From contig CAYRGJ010000009.1 in assembly GCA_964423835.1 (NCBI GenBank), forward strand, positions 1-64,000: DNA of 64,000 nt. Direction: 5' to 3'. This DNA is from JAFGCL01 sp964423835. Its GTDB lineage: Bacteria > Chloroflexota > Dehalococcoidia > UBA2247 > RBG-13-53-26. Positions 31,916 through 40,360 of this stretch are shown here, in pieces (position 1 is the stretch's first letter; each line of letters opens with the position of its first letter). The notes beneath the pieces were generated by a model, which searched no databases, was not told where the DNA came from, and saw only the letters and a list, made by a program, of their open reading frames with translations. The position numbers and the translations under genes were made by a program.

Positions 31916-32698
31916 ATGATTATGAAGCAGCATCAGCGTCACACCGACAGGCCCGGGGCAGCGCCGGGGAGCTCCAGCCAGGGCTCCAGCCAGGGCGCCC
32001 TCCTGGACGACCTGCTGGCCAGCCTGGGCGATGATGAAGCCAGGGTCAGGGACGTCCGGGTGGGCGTCAACACCATCGGTGTCCTGAGCCGCCAGCTGGG
32101 GCTGGCCCACACCCGGCCGGCGCCCCACTCCGCGGTGAGGGACGCCGGCCAGCTCATCGGCCGGAGCGCCCGGGAGCTGGCAGAATACGCCCGGTCATCG
32201 AATCCCATCGAGGCCGGGATCGGCGTCGCGGCCATGAACTCGCTCATCATGCCACAGGGAGAGAGGCTCAACGCCATCGACTTTCTGGTCGAACAGGGGC
32301 GGGGCAAGAAGATCGCCATGGTGGGCCGCTTCCCCCGGGCCCACGCGGTGCAGCGGGTGGCCGGGGAGCTGTGGGTCCTGGAGAAGGACCCGGGGCCCGG
32401 GGACCTCCCGGAGAGCGAGGCGCCCAACCTCATACCCCGGGCGGACATAGTGGCCATAACCGGGTCCACGCTGGCCAACGGGTCCCTGCAACAGCTGCTG
32501 GAGCTGGCCCAGGGCTACACCGTGGTGTTCGGCCCCAGCACCCCCCTGTCCCCGGTGCTCTTCAGCTGGGGGGTGGACCTGATCGGGGGAACGCGGGTCA
32601 CCGACCCGGAGGTCATACTGCTCAGGATCTCCCAGGGGGGGAACTCGGTCTGCCAGTTCAAGGACAGCCTGGAGTTCCTGGCCCTGAGAAAGCCATAG
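31916..32698 (+). CDS. DUF364/DUF4213-like putative metal-chelatase-domain protein
   Basis: The 260-aa protein has an N-terminal DUF4213-like segment (VRVGVNTIGVLSRQLG) and a C-terminal Rossmann-like domain (KKIAMVGRFPR, ADIVAITGSTLANGSL, VVFGPSTPLSPVLFSWGVD). These are the landmarks of the 'putative heavy-metal chelatase' family, often next to Mo or Fe-S enzymes; the structure of one member suggested metal binding, and the function is unproven. A Ser/Gln-rich repeat (GSSSQGSSQG) precedes the domain. It starts 19 bp after the MoeA-like gene and comes before modA, which suggests a role in Mo/W handling. Confidence 0.7.
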   Translation: MIMKQHQRHTDRPGAAPGSSSQGSSQGALLDDLLASLGDDEARVRDVRVGVNTIGVLSRQLGLAHTRPAPHSAVRDAGQLIGRSARELAEYARSSNPIEAGIGVAAMNSLIMPQGERLNAIDFLVEQGRGKKIAMVGRFPRAHAVQRVAGELWVLEKDPGPGDLPESEAPNLIPRADIVAITGSTLANGSLQQLLELAQGYTVVFGPSTPLSPVLFSWGVDLIGGTRVTDPEVILLRISQGGNSVCQFKDSLEFLALRKP

Positions 32699-32703
32699 GG
32701 ATG

Positions 32704-32747
32704 GACCCTGTCCCGGCCGGGAGCGCGGGGCCGGCCGGGACAGGGTC
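32704..32747 (+). terminator. Perfect 17-bp hairpin before modA
   Basis: A 17-bp stem (32704-32720 with 32731-32747) with a 10-nt loop lies between the DUF364 gene and modA. No T tract follows, so it may stabilise or process the RNA, or be bound by a regulator, rather than stop transcription. Confidence 0.5.
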
Positions 32748-32767
32748 GAATCGGAAGAAGGAGGGAC

Positions 32768-33553
32768 ATGAAGAAACTGGCACTGATCGCCCTGGCCACG
32801 CTGCTGATGGCCGGCCTGATCTCAGGCCTCATCGGCTGCTCCTCGGAGGAGGAGGCGGTGGAGCTGCGCGTCTCGGCGGCCTCCAGCCTCACCGACGCCA
32901 TCGAGGACATCAACGACCTGTATACCGGGAAGCACTCGAATGTCACCATAACCGCCACCTGTGACTCGTCCGGGAAGCTCCAGACGCAGATCGAGCAGGG
33001 AGCGCCCTGCGACGTCTTTCTCTCGGCCGGCGCCAAGCAGATGGACGCCCTGCAGACCCAGGGCCTGCTGATCACCGACACGCGCCGAGACCTGCTGCAG
33101 AACAAGGTGGTGCTGATCGTGCCCAATGACAGCACCCTGGGGCTGAACGACTTCAACGGCCTCACCGGCGGTGCTGTCGCCAGGATAGCCATCGGCGATC
33201 CGGCCTCCGTGCCCGCGGGCAGCTACGCCAAGAAGGCCTTAGAGCATCTTGGCATCTATGCCCAGCTGGAGTCCAAGTTCGTCCTCTGCACCAATGTGCG
33301 GGAGGTCCTGACCCACGTGGAGAACGGCGATGTCGATGCCGGCATCGTCTACGCCACCGACTACCTGATATCCACCAAGGTGAAGAGGGTGGCCGAGGGC
33401 CCGGACGAGGTGAACGCCACCATTGTCTACCCGGTGGCGGCCATCAAGGACAGCCAGAACGCCGATGCCGCCGGGAAGTACCTGGACTTCCTCTTCAGCG
33501 ATGAAGCGGGGGAGGTCTTCGAGGAATACGGCTTTGTCCTGGTAGAGGGCTGA
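32768..33553 (+). CDS. modA: Molybdate/tungstate ABC transporter, substrate-binding lipoprotein
   Basis: The 261-aa protein has a lipoprotein signal: basic start, hydrophobic core and lipobox LIGC with Cys24. The mature part begins LRVSAASSLTDAI, the classical ModA start with Ser residues that hold the oxyanion, then GAPCDVFLSAGAKQMDAL, GDPASVPAGSYAKKAL and GDVDAGIVYATD, all typical for ModA. It binds molybdate or tungstate outside the membrane and hands it to ModB. AAGGAGGGAC lies before the ATG. It is the first of modABC, following the cofactor genes. Confidence 0.9.
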   Translation: MKKLALIALATLLMAGLISGLIGCSSEEEAVELRVSAASSLTDAIEDINDLYTGKHSNVTITATCDSSGKLQTQIEQGAPCDVFLSAGAKQMDALQTQGLLITDTRRDLLQNKVVLIVPNDSTLGLNDFNGLTGGAVARIAIGDPASVPAGSYAKKALEHLGIYAQLESKFVLCTNVREVLTHVENGDVDAGIVYATDYLISTKVKRVAEGPDEVNATIVYPVAAIKDSQNADAAGKYLDFLFSDEAGEVFEEYGFVLVEG

Positions 33554-33580
33554 GCCCCGGTAGAGACGAAGAAGGAAGGC

Positions 33581-34291
33581 ATGGACGAGTACCTGTCACC
33601 GCTGTGGGTGTCCCTGAAGACGGTCGCCGTCACCATGGTGATCACCTTCATCCTGGGAGTGGCCGCGGCCCGCTGGATGTCCCGCTACTCCGGCTGGCTC
33701 AAGCCCTGGATCGACGGCCTGTTCATCCTGCCGCTGGTGCTGCCGCCAACGGTGGTCGGCCTGGTGCTGCTGTTGACGTTCGGCCGGCATGGCCCCCTGT
33801 GGCCCGCGCTGTCGGCCATGAACGTGAACGTCATCCTGTCCTGGCCGGCCGCCGTCATCTCCGCCACCGTGGTGGCCTTCCCCCTGATGTACATGACCGC
33901 CAAGGGCGCCTTCGAGCAGGTGGACGGCACCATAGAGGACGCCGCCCGCACCCTGGGGGCCGGGGAATGGAGGGTGTTCCTCACCATCTCCCTGGCCCTG
34001 GCGCGGCCCGGCATCATCGCCGGGACCGTCCTCTGCATCGCCCGTTCGCTGGGCGAGTTCGGCGCCACGGTCATGTTTGCCGGGAACATCCCGGGCAAGA
34101 CCACCACCCTGCCCGTAGCCATCTACTTCGCCTACGCCGCCGGCGACACGGAACGGGCGCTGTGGCTGGCCGGCATGGTCCTGATCATGTCTTTCACCTC
34201 GGTGGTCTGCCTGGCCTACTTCCGGAAGCCCCGGCCGATGGCGGCGGCCACCGCCATCGGACCGGCGCAGGAGGAGGCCCCGGCGCGGTAG
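33581..34291 (+). CDS. modB: Molybdate/tungstate ABC transporter permease
   Basis: The 236-aa protein has about five to six transmembrane helices with the ModB layout: SLKTVAVTMVITFILGV, LFILPLVLPPTVVGLVLLL and, in the cytoplasmic loop, the EAA motif (EDAARTLGAGEWRVFLTI, then ALARPGI) that docks on the ATPase. It forms the channel of the ModABC importer. It follows modA by 27 bp and precedes modC by 23 bp. Confidence 0.9.
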   Translation: MDEYLSPLWVSLKTVAVTMVITFILGVAAARWMSRYSGWLKPWIDGLFILPLVLPPTVVGLVLLLTFGRHGPLWPALSAMNVNVILSWPAAVISATVVAFPLMYMTAKGAFEQVDGTIEDAARTLGAGEWRVFLTISLALARPGIIAGTVLCIARSLGEFGATVMFAGNIPGKTTTLPVAIYFAYAAGDTERALWLAGMVLIMSFTSVVCLAYFRKPRPMAAATAIGPAQEEAPAR

Positions 34292-34314
34292 GCGCGCCGG
34301 GCGGGAGGCGGCTG

Positions 34315-35460
34315 TTGCTCGAGGTGGAGCTGAGAAAGTCACTGCCCGGCTTCGTCCTGGACGCCGGTTTCTCCATGGATGGCGAGATCCTGGGCATCCT
34401 GGGGCCCTCCGGCTCCGGGAAGACCATGACCCTGCAGTGCATCGCCGGCCTGGTCCGGGCCGACCGGGGCTCCATCCGGCTCAATGGCCGGGTGCTCTTC
34501 GACTCATCGCGGCGGGTGAACCTGGCGCCGCAGGTGCGCCGGGTGGGGCTGGTCTTTCAGAACTATGGGCTTTTCCCGCACCTCTCGGCCTGGGACAACA
34601 TCGCCTACGGCATGCGCCGCCGCTCCCGTTCAGAGACGGAGGGGCGGGTCAGGCTCCTGATGGATAAGATGCGGCTGACCGGCCTGGAGCACCGCCGGCC
34701 GCGGCAGCTCTCCGCCGGGCAGCAGCAACGGGTGGCGGTGGCCCGGGCCCTGGCCCCCGAGCCCGACGTGCTGCTCCTGGACGAGCCCTTCTCCGCCCTG
34801 GACTCTCTCACCCGGCAGCACCTGGAGTCGGAGATCGCCGAGGTGCGTGACTTCTACCGCGGGGAGATCATCCTGGTGACCCATGACCTGGCCGAGGCCT
34901 ACCGGATGAGCTCGAAGCTGGCGATATACGAATCCGGCCGGCTCCTTCAGTGCGGCCCCAAGGAGCAGGTCGTCTCCTGCCCGGCCAACCGCAAGGTGGC
35001 CCGGATGATAGGGATGCGGAACTGCCTGGACGGCCGCATCTCCGATGTGCGGGATGGCGAGGTGTGGGTGACTCTCTCCGGGCCGGGCACCAGGCTGAGG
35101 GCGGCCGCCGACGGCCGGCAGGGCCTGGCCGCCGGCCAGCCGGTGACTCTCGGCATACACCCGGAGTTCGTCCGCATCGTGGAGGGCCCCGGCCCGAACG
35201 TCGTCCCCGGATCGCTGGAGCGGAAGGCGGAGGCCATCACCTCGGTTGTCTGCCACTTCCGGCTGGAGGGGGCCCCGCCGGAGGCTCCCGATCTTGAGGC
35301 CGTTCTTCCCGTAACGGCCGTTTTCCCCGGAGCGGGCGCCCTGCCAGGAACCAGCGCCCTGCCGGGGGCGGGCGCCCCGCCCGTCAGCGGCGGCGGCCGG
35401 TACCACCTGCACCTGCCCCCGGAGCACCTGGCCATAATCGGGGACCGGACGGCGGCTTGA
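34315..35460 (+). CDS. modC: Molybdate/tungstate ABC transporter ATPase
   Basis: About 381 aa. Walker A GPSGSGKT is at residues 30-37, the signature is LSAGQQQRV, and Walker B plus D-loop is LLLDEPFSALD. The C-terminal 120 residues hold a TOBE/Mop-like domain (MRNCLDGRI, LGIHPEFVRI) that in ModC senses the oxyanion. Inside it is a low-complexity insertion with three Gly/Pro/Ala repeats (GALPGTSALPGAGAPP), not expected in ModC. The TTG at 34315 is chosen because GGGAGG lies six bases before it and the protein then begins where ModC proteins do; the frame stays open far upstream but only opposite modB. Confidence 0.85.
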   Translation: MLEVELRKSLPGFVLDAGFSMDGEILGILGPSGSGKTMTLQCIAGLVRADRGSIRLNGRVLFDSSRRVNLAPQVRRVGLVFQNYGLFPHLSAWDNIAYGMRRRSRSETEGRVRLLMDKMRLTGLEHRRPRQLSAGQQQRVAVARALAPEPDVLLLDEPFSALDSLTRQHLESEIAEVRDFYRGEIILVTHDLAEAYRMSSKLAIYESGRLLQCGPKEQVVSCPANRKVARMIGMRNCLDGRISDVRDGEVWVTLSGPGTRLRAAADGRQGLAAGQPVTLGIHPEFVRIVEGPGPNVVPGSLERKAEAITSVVCHFRLEGAPPEAPDLEAVLPVTAVFPGAGALPGTSALPGAGAPPVSGGGRYHLHLPPEHLAIIGDRTAA

Positions 35461-35924
35461 GCCCCCGCCCGCGGGCGGCGCCGTTCCATGGCGGACGGGC
35501 CGGCCGGGCAGGCCGCAGCCCTCAGACCGCGGGCCGATCGGGCCGGCGGCCGCGGCCGGGCCGGCGCGGCCCATCGTGGCCCCCTCTGGGCCCTGCTGGA
35601 CACCCGACAAGGGGGTGTGATAATCTAATATTTGATTTGGCCGAAACATTGATCGCTTCACCAATCCACCAAAGGTCGAATGAATACCGACAGCGGGAAA
35701 ATCCTCCGGCTAGGCCTGTTTCCGCGATTTCCTCAAAGATTCTCTCCACCTGAACCCATCCTGGCTGTGGTAGGGATGCTAGTCGGACCGGGAACCGGAA
35801 AGGGGTGACTGAGTTACAAGGAGCGGAAAGCGCACGGACCAAAGAATGTTACCGAGTCGAGGCACGTATCCCATTCTGAACGTGACCTCAGCAGGAAGGA
35901 TTAAAAGGAGGAGTGGTATAGCAT
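35461..35924 (+). other. Leader of the acetyl-CoA synthetase gene
   Basis: 464 bp without a gene. A promoter lies at 35597-35624. The following 290 nt contain several short hairpins and G-rich segments (GGACCGGGAACCGG, GGGGTGACTGAG, GAGCGGAAAGCGC) suggestive of structured RNA, but I cannot assign a known riboswitch class. Confidence 0.4.
35597..35624 (+). promoter_or_regulatory. Extended -10 promoter of acs
   Basis: TGGACA (35597-35602), 16-bp spacer, GATAAT (35619-35624) preceded by TGT, an extended -10. The leader would be about 290 nt. Confidence 0.5.
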
Positions 35925-37949
35925 ATGGCTAGACCGGAAGATCAGAAAGCAACGACCAAGGGCTTCAGCAGCGTGATGGAGGAGAAGAGGAAGTTTGATC
36001 CTCCGAAGTCCCTGCAGAAGAATGCATGGGTCAAGAGCATGGCCCAGTACCGCAAGATCTGGAAGGAATCCATTGACGACCCCGAGGGCTATTGGGCCGG
36101 CGTAGCCGGCGACATCGACTGGTTCAAGAAGTGGACCAAGGTCCGGGAGTACGACTTCGTCAACGCCAACATCAAGTGGTTCGTGGGCGCGAAGCTGAAC
36201 CTGACCTACAACTGCCTCGACCGCCATCTGGAAGGCCCCCGCAAGAACAAGGCCGCCCTCATCTGGGAAGGCGAGCCGGTCACCGAGAGCCGGACCTACA
36301 CCTACCAGCAGCTGCACCACGAGGTGTGCAAGTTCGCCAACGTCCTGAAGAAGCAGGGAGTCAAGAAGGGAGACCGCGTCTCCATCTACCTGCCCATGAT
36401 TCCGGAGCTGGTGATCTCCATGATGGCCTGTGCCCGCATCGGGGCCATCCACAGCATAGTCTTCGGCGGCTTTTCCGCCGAGGCCCTGCGGGACCGCATC
36501 CAGGACTGCCAGTCCGAGCTTCTGGTGACCTGCGATGCCGGCTACCGCAGCGGCAAGACCATCCCCACCAAGGCCACCGCCGACCAGGCCCTGACCGAGT
36601 GCCCCAGCATCAAGAAGGTGGTCGTGGTCAAGAGGAGCGGCGCCGAGGTCAAGATGGCCGCCGGCAGGGATTTCTGGTGGCATGAGGAGATGGCCGACGC
36701 CAGCCCCGCCTGCGAGCCCGAGATCATGGACGCCGAGGACCCCCTGTTCATCCTGTACACCAGCGGCAGCACCGGCAAGCCCAAGGGCGTGCTGCACACC
36801 CAGGCCGGGTACCTGGTGTACTGCTACCATACCTTCAAGCTGATCTTCGACTATCACGAGGAAGACACTTTCTGGTGCACCGCCGACATCGGCTGGGTCA
36901 CCGGTCACAGCTACATCGTCTACGGCCCGCTGTGCGCCGGCGCCACCAGCGTGATGTTCGAGGGCGTGCCCAACTACCCGAAGCCGGACCGCTTCTGGGA
37001 CCTGGTGGAGAAGTACAAGGTCAACACCATATACACCGCTCCCACCGCCATCCGCGCCATGATGAAGGACGGCGACGAGTGGCCGAACAAGCATGACCTG
37101 AGCAGCCTCAGGCTTATGGGCAGCGTGGGCGAGCCCATCAACCCCGAAGCCTGGATGTGGTACTACAACGTCATCGGCAAGGGCCGCTGCCCCATCGTGG
37201 ACACCTGGTGGCAGACCGAAACCGGCGGCATCCTGATCACCCCGCTCCCCGGCGCCACGCCGATCAAGCCGGGCTCTGCCACCTTCCCATTCCCCGGCGT
37301 GAAGCCCAAGATCGTCAACGAAGACGGCACCGAGGTCGGCGTCAACGAGGGCGGCATGCTGCTCATCTGCGAGCCCTGGCCGGGCATGATGAGGGGCGTC
37401 TACGGCAAGGGTGGACACGAGAGATTCAAGGACACCTACTTCAGCCGCTTCCCCGGCTACTACCTGACCGGCGACGGAGCCCGCAGGGACGAGGACGGCT
37501 ACTACTGGCTGATGGGCCGCGTTGACGACGTCATCAACGTGTCCGGGCACCGCCTGGGCACGGCCGAAGTAGAGAGCGCCCTGGTGTCCCATCCGGCGGT
37601 CGCCGAGGCGGCCGTGGTGGGGTATCCGCACGAGGTCAAAGGCGACGGCATCTTCGCCTACGTCACCCTGAAGACCGGCAAGACGGCTTCCGACGAGCTG
37701 AAGAAGGAGCTCACCACCCATGTCCGCAAGGAGATCGGCCCCATTGCCACCCCGGACATCATCCAGTTCGCCGACGGCCTGCCCAAGACCCGCAGCGGCA
37801 AGATCATGCGCCGCATCCTGAAGCTCATCGCCAAGGACGAGACCGACAACCTGGGCGACACCAGCACGCTGGCTGACCCGGGCGTGGTCAACACCCTGGT
37901 CGAGGGGCGCAAGAAGCTGCCGAGGGCGGCAGACCTCAAGTTCGCATAG
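35925..37949 (+). CDS. acs: AMP-forming acetyl-CoA synthetase
   Basis: The 674-aa protein is a full-length acetyl-CoA synthetase. YTSGSTGKPKG is the P-loop-like AMP motif, DTWWQTETGG binds acetyl-AMP, YYLTGDGARRDEDGY and GRVDDVINVSGHR form the hinge, and LPKTRSGK carries the catalytic Lys (about K626) that in other bacteria is acetylated and freed by CobB; a sirtuin gene lies at 19231-19950. It activates acetate with ATP and CoA. AAAGGAGGAG precedes the ATG. It has its own promoter with a long leader, and a hairpin follows the gene. Confidence 0.95.
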   Translation: MARPEDQKATTKGFSSVMEEKRKFDPPKSLQKNAWVKSMAQYRKIWKESIDDPEGYWAGVAGDIDWFKKWTKVREYDFVNANIKWFVGAKLNLTYNCLDRHLEGPRKNKAALIWEGEPVTESRTYTYQQLHHEVCKFANVLKKQGVKKGDRVSIYLPMIPELVISMMACARIGAIHSIVFGGFSAEALRDRIQDCQSELLVTCDAGYRSGKTIPTKATADQALTECPSIKKVVVVKRSGAEVKMAAGRDFWWHEEMADASPACEPEIMDAEDPLFILYTSGSTGKPKGVLHTQAGYLVYCYHTFKLIFDYHEEDTFWCTADIGWVTGHSYIVYGPLCAGATSVMFEGVPNYPKPDRFWDLVEKYKVNTIYTAPTAIRAMMKDGDEWPNKHDLSSLRLMGSVGEPINPEAWMWYYNVIGKGRCPIVDTWWQTETGGILITPLPGATPIKPGSATFPFPGVKPKIVNEDGTEVGVNEGGMLLICEPWPGMMRGVYGKGGHERFKDTYFSRFPGYYLTGDGARRDEDGYYWLMGRVDDVINVSGHRLGTAEVESALVSHPAVAEAAVVGYPHEVKGDGIFAYVTLKTGKTASDELKKELTTHVRKEIGPIATPDIIQFADGLPKTRSGKIMRRILKLIAKDETDNLGDTSTLADPGVVNTLVEGRKKLPRAADLKFA

Positions 37950-37987
37950 CTGACATGGCATCTGTCTGTTGACAGAAAGCACACTCG

Positions 37988-38017
37988 GGGTGTGGGGTTC
38001 GGAAGGGCCCCACACCC
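37988..38017 (+). terminator. Hairpin after acs
   Basis: GGGTGTGGGG (37988-37997) pairs with CCCCACACCC (38008-38017), 10-nt loop. No T tract; terminator or RNA-stabilising hairpin. Confidence 0.45.
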
Positions 38018-38132
38018 TGCACAAAGGCAAGTGAGAGCTGAATCGGAGTTCGGTCGGTAGCATCAGGGCTGGGCTTGGTCGCCAGCCTTTTTTGTGGCCG
38101 GCGCGGTCTCTACCAAAGGAGGGTGTGATCAC

Positions 38133-39479
38133 ATGGCAGTAGAAGGGAAGAAGCTCTTCGGCATGCCGGCAGAGAGCGGCCGCTGGATCCTCATCGTCCT
38201 CGGCTTCATCATCAACATCTGCCTGGGCAGCGTCTACGCCTACGGCGTTTTCGGCAAGCAACTCGCGACGGAGTGGAAATTCGACCTCACTACCTCGGGC
38301 GGTGTGTTCCAACAGCAGATCCCGTTCGGCGTATTCCTGCTGTTCTTCGCCGCCATCTTTCCGTTTGCCGGCCAGATCCTGGAGAAGCTGGGGCCCAAGA
38401 AGCAGGGCATCATCGGCGGCATCATTGTGGCCGCCGGGTGGATACTGGCCGCCTTCGTCTCCAGGTTGGACACGGCCAACGTCCCCCTGTTCGTGCTCAC
38501 CTACGGCGTAGTCGGCGGCATCGGGGTGGGCCTGTGCTACATCGCCCCCATCCAGGTGGCCACCCGCTGGTTCCCCGATAAGAAGGGCCTGGCCACCGGC
38601 CTCACCGTGGCCGGCTTCGGCGGCTCGCCCTTCGTCAGCACCTACGTGGGCTCGGAGCTCATCAAGATGAACAACCAGGTCTCCGACGCCTTCCTCTACC
38701 TGGGCATCGCCTTCCTGGTCATCCTGATCGTGTCCTTCATGTTCATGAGCTTCCCCGATCCGGGCTGGACCCCTGCTGGCTGGAAGCCCAAGGCCACCGC
38801 GGCTGCGGCCACCAGCGCGGTCAACTACAACCGCAACGAGATCGTCAAGACCCCGACCTTCTGGTTCCTCTTCGCCTGCTTCGCCATCGGGTCCCTGGCG
38901 GGGCTGATGGCCATCGGGGTGTACGCCAACGTCTTCAGTCACACCAAGGTGGCTCTAACCGTTTCCACCGCCGCCCTCTCCACAGCCACCATCGTGCAAT
39001 TCATCCTGGCCCCCTTCAACGCCGGCGGGCGCCCGGTCCTGGGCTCGGTGACGGACAAGCTGGGACCCAGGGTAGCGGCCATGATCACCTTCGTGCTCAT
39101 CGCGGCGGCCGCGGGGGGCATGATCTACGTCAACAAAGGGGCCGGCGACGCCAGCACCCTGACCAAGGTCCTCTACTTCGTCTGCTTCGCCGCCTTCTAC
39201 GCCGGCCTGGGCGGCTGGCTGGCCATCGCCCCCACGGCCACGGCGCAGTACTTCGGGGCCAAGTTCTCCTCCCGCAACTACGGCATCGTCTTCCTGGCCT
39301 ACGGCATCGGCGGCCTCATCGCCACCTTCGTGGCGGCCTACTCCAAGGACATCTTCGGCGAGGTGCTGGACATGTTCATCCCGGTGGCCATCCTGGCGGT
39401 GCTGGGCTTCCTGATGGCGGCCTTCTTCATGAAGCCGGTCAAGGCGCCGCCCGCGCAGGCAGCGCCGGCCAAGAAGTAG
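38133..39479 (+). CDS. Oxalate/formate antiporter (OFA) family MFS transporter
   Basis: The 448-aa protein has 12 transmembrane helices. LGSVYAYGVFGKQLA in helix 1 and GGIGVGLCYIAPIQVATRWFPDKKGLATGL are family landmarks of OFA carriers, which exchange oxalate/formate or similar carboxylates. The start at 38133 is fixed by AAAGGAGGGTG; a longer form has no such site. Standing directly after acetyl-CoA synthetase and near formate dehydrogenase, it may import acetate, formate or another small acid; substrate is inferred. The C-terminus is a short Pro/Ala/Lys tail. Confidence 0.85.
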   Translation: MAVEGKKLFGMPAESGRWILIVLGFIINICLGSVYAYGVFGKQLATEWKFDLTTSGGVFQQQIPFGVFLLFFAAIFPFAGQILEKLGPKKQGIIGGIIVAAGWILAAFVSRLDTANVPLFVLTYGVVGGIGVGLCYIAPIQVATRWFPDKKGLATGLTVAGFGGSPFVSTYVGSELIKMNNQVSDAFLYLGIAFLVILIVSFMFMSFPDPGWTPAGWKPKATAAAATSAVNYNRNEIVKTPTFWFLFACFAIGSLAGLMAIGVYANVFSHTKVALTVSTAALSTATIVQFILAPFNAGGRPVLGSVTDKLGPRVAAMITFVLIAAAAGGMIYVNKGAGDASTLTKVLYFVCFAAFYAGLGGWLAIAPTATAQYFGAKFSSRNYGIVFLAYGIGGLIATFVAAYSKDIFGEVLDMFIPVAILAVLGFLMAAFFMKPVKAPPAQAAPAKK

Positions 39480-39512
39480 CGCCGGCAACTCGAAGAATCG
39501 AATGCGCACAAG

Positions 39513-39546
39513 AGGAGGCCGGTGGCAGCACCGGCCTCCTTCCTTT
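39513..39546 (+). terminator. Rho-independent terminator after the OFA transporter
   Basis: A 12-bp perfect stem (39513-39524 with 39529-39540), GCAG loop, then TCCTTT. Confidence 0.75.
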
Positions 39547-39673
39547 GACTTCAGATCGCTGCACTGGCCGGCCCTGCCGTGGCCGGGCTGGCCACTTCAT
39601 CCCCGCATGTGACTGGTTGCATTGGCTTCCCTCTTCCGTCATCATTAACACCACGAAGCGCACAGGAGGTGCC

Positions 39674-40150
39674 ATGGAGAAGAAGCCCAGCGGGAGCAGT
39701 GTGCCCGGTTTCCCTTCGGCCGGCAAGGCGGCGCCGGCGGAGCAGGCCGGCCACGGGGCAGGCCATCACGGGCGGTTTGCCACGGCCATAAACTGCATGG
39801 ATGGCAGGGTGCAGCGCCCCGTCATCGACTGGATGACGGAGAACCTCTCCGTGGATTTCGTGGACATGATCACCGAGCCCGGGCCGGACCGGCTGCTGGC
39901 CGAGGGCCATCCCGCCGCGCTGGATTCCATCAGGGCCCGGGTCCTTATCTCCGTCAACAAGCACGGCTCGGATACCATCCTGGTGGCGGCGCACGACGAC
40001 TGCGCCGGCAACCCGGTGTCCCGCGCCGAGCACGAGGAGCACGTGCGGCGGAGCATCGCCCTCATTGAATCCTGGAAGCTGCCGGTGAAGATCCTGGGGG
40101 CATGGATCGGACATGATTGGAAGGTCCGCATAATCGTGGGCCCGCCCTGA
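39674..40150 (+). CDS. Small beta-carbonic-anhydrase-like protein
   Basis: The 158-aa protein keeps the metal and active-site residues of beta-carbonic anhydrases: C41-x-D43-x-R45 in INCMDGRV, and H107-x2-C110 in AHDDCAGNP. The middle (VDMITEPGPD, SVNKHGSDTILVAAH) fits a single minimal domain, shorter than classical enzymes (about 200 aa). It would bind zinc and interconvert CO2 and bicarbonate, useful next to formate and acetate metabolism, but the short form may have another activity such as the CS2 or COS hydrolases of this fold. CAGGAGGTG precedes the ATG. Confidence 0.65.
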   Translation: MEKKPSGSSVPGFPSAGKAAPAEQAGHGAGHHGRFATAINCMDGRVQRPVIDWMTENLSVDFVDMITEPGPDRLLAEGHPAALDSIRARVLISVNKHGSDTILVAAHDDCAGNPVSRAEHEEHVRRSIALIESWKLPVKILGAWIGHDWKVRIIVGPP

Positions 40151-40196
40151 AGGCTGCACCGTGGGAAATTTGTGATAAGAAAGGGCGCCGAAGTAC

Positions 40197-40224
40197 TTGA
40201 CAGGGATTCATGGTCGTGTAATAT
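40197..40224 (+). promoter_or_regulatory. Strong promoter of the lysine aminomutase operon
   Basis: TTGACA (40197-40202), 16-bp spacer, TAATAT (40219-40224). The leader to the first gene is about 130 nt. Confidence 0.65.
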
Positions 40225-40280
40225 ATCTGAAGCAGTGCAAATATAATGCATATGCGATAGAACGTGGAGTCGTTGGTGGC

Positions 40281-40330
40281 AGCCGGCAGGTTGTGGGTAG
40301 AGCCGACAAGTTGTAAGGCGAAGCCAACAG
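40281..40330 (+). repeat. Imperfect 20-bp tandem repeat in the aminomutase leader
   Basis: AGCCGGCAGGTTGTGGGTAG (40281-40300) and AGCCGACAAGTTGTAAGGCG (40301-40320) share 14 of 20 positions; AGCCAACAG begins a third partial copy at 40322. It could bind a regulator or fold in RNA. Confidence 0.4.
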
Positions 40331-40360
40331 TCGATATAGAGGGAGGTGCATCGAAACAAG

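Noticed and set aside
33604..34314. A 237-codon N-terminal extension of ModC
   Set aside because: It lies wholly opposite modB in another frame; the TTG at 34315 has its own ribosome site and gives the normal ModC start.
35770..35860. TPP-like or c-di-AMP-like riboswitch before acs (GGGGTGACTGAG, GAACCGG)
   Set aside because: Only fragments of the consensus sequences occur, in the wrong order.
35901..38942. A 1013-codon minus-strand open frame opposite acs and the OFA transporter
   Set aside because: It runs through two certain plus-strand genes and the intergenic terminator, and its product is His/Gly/Val-rich without any family features.
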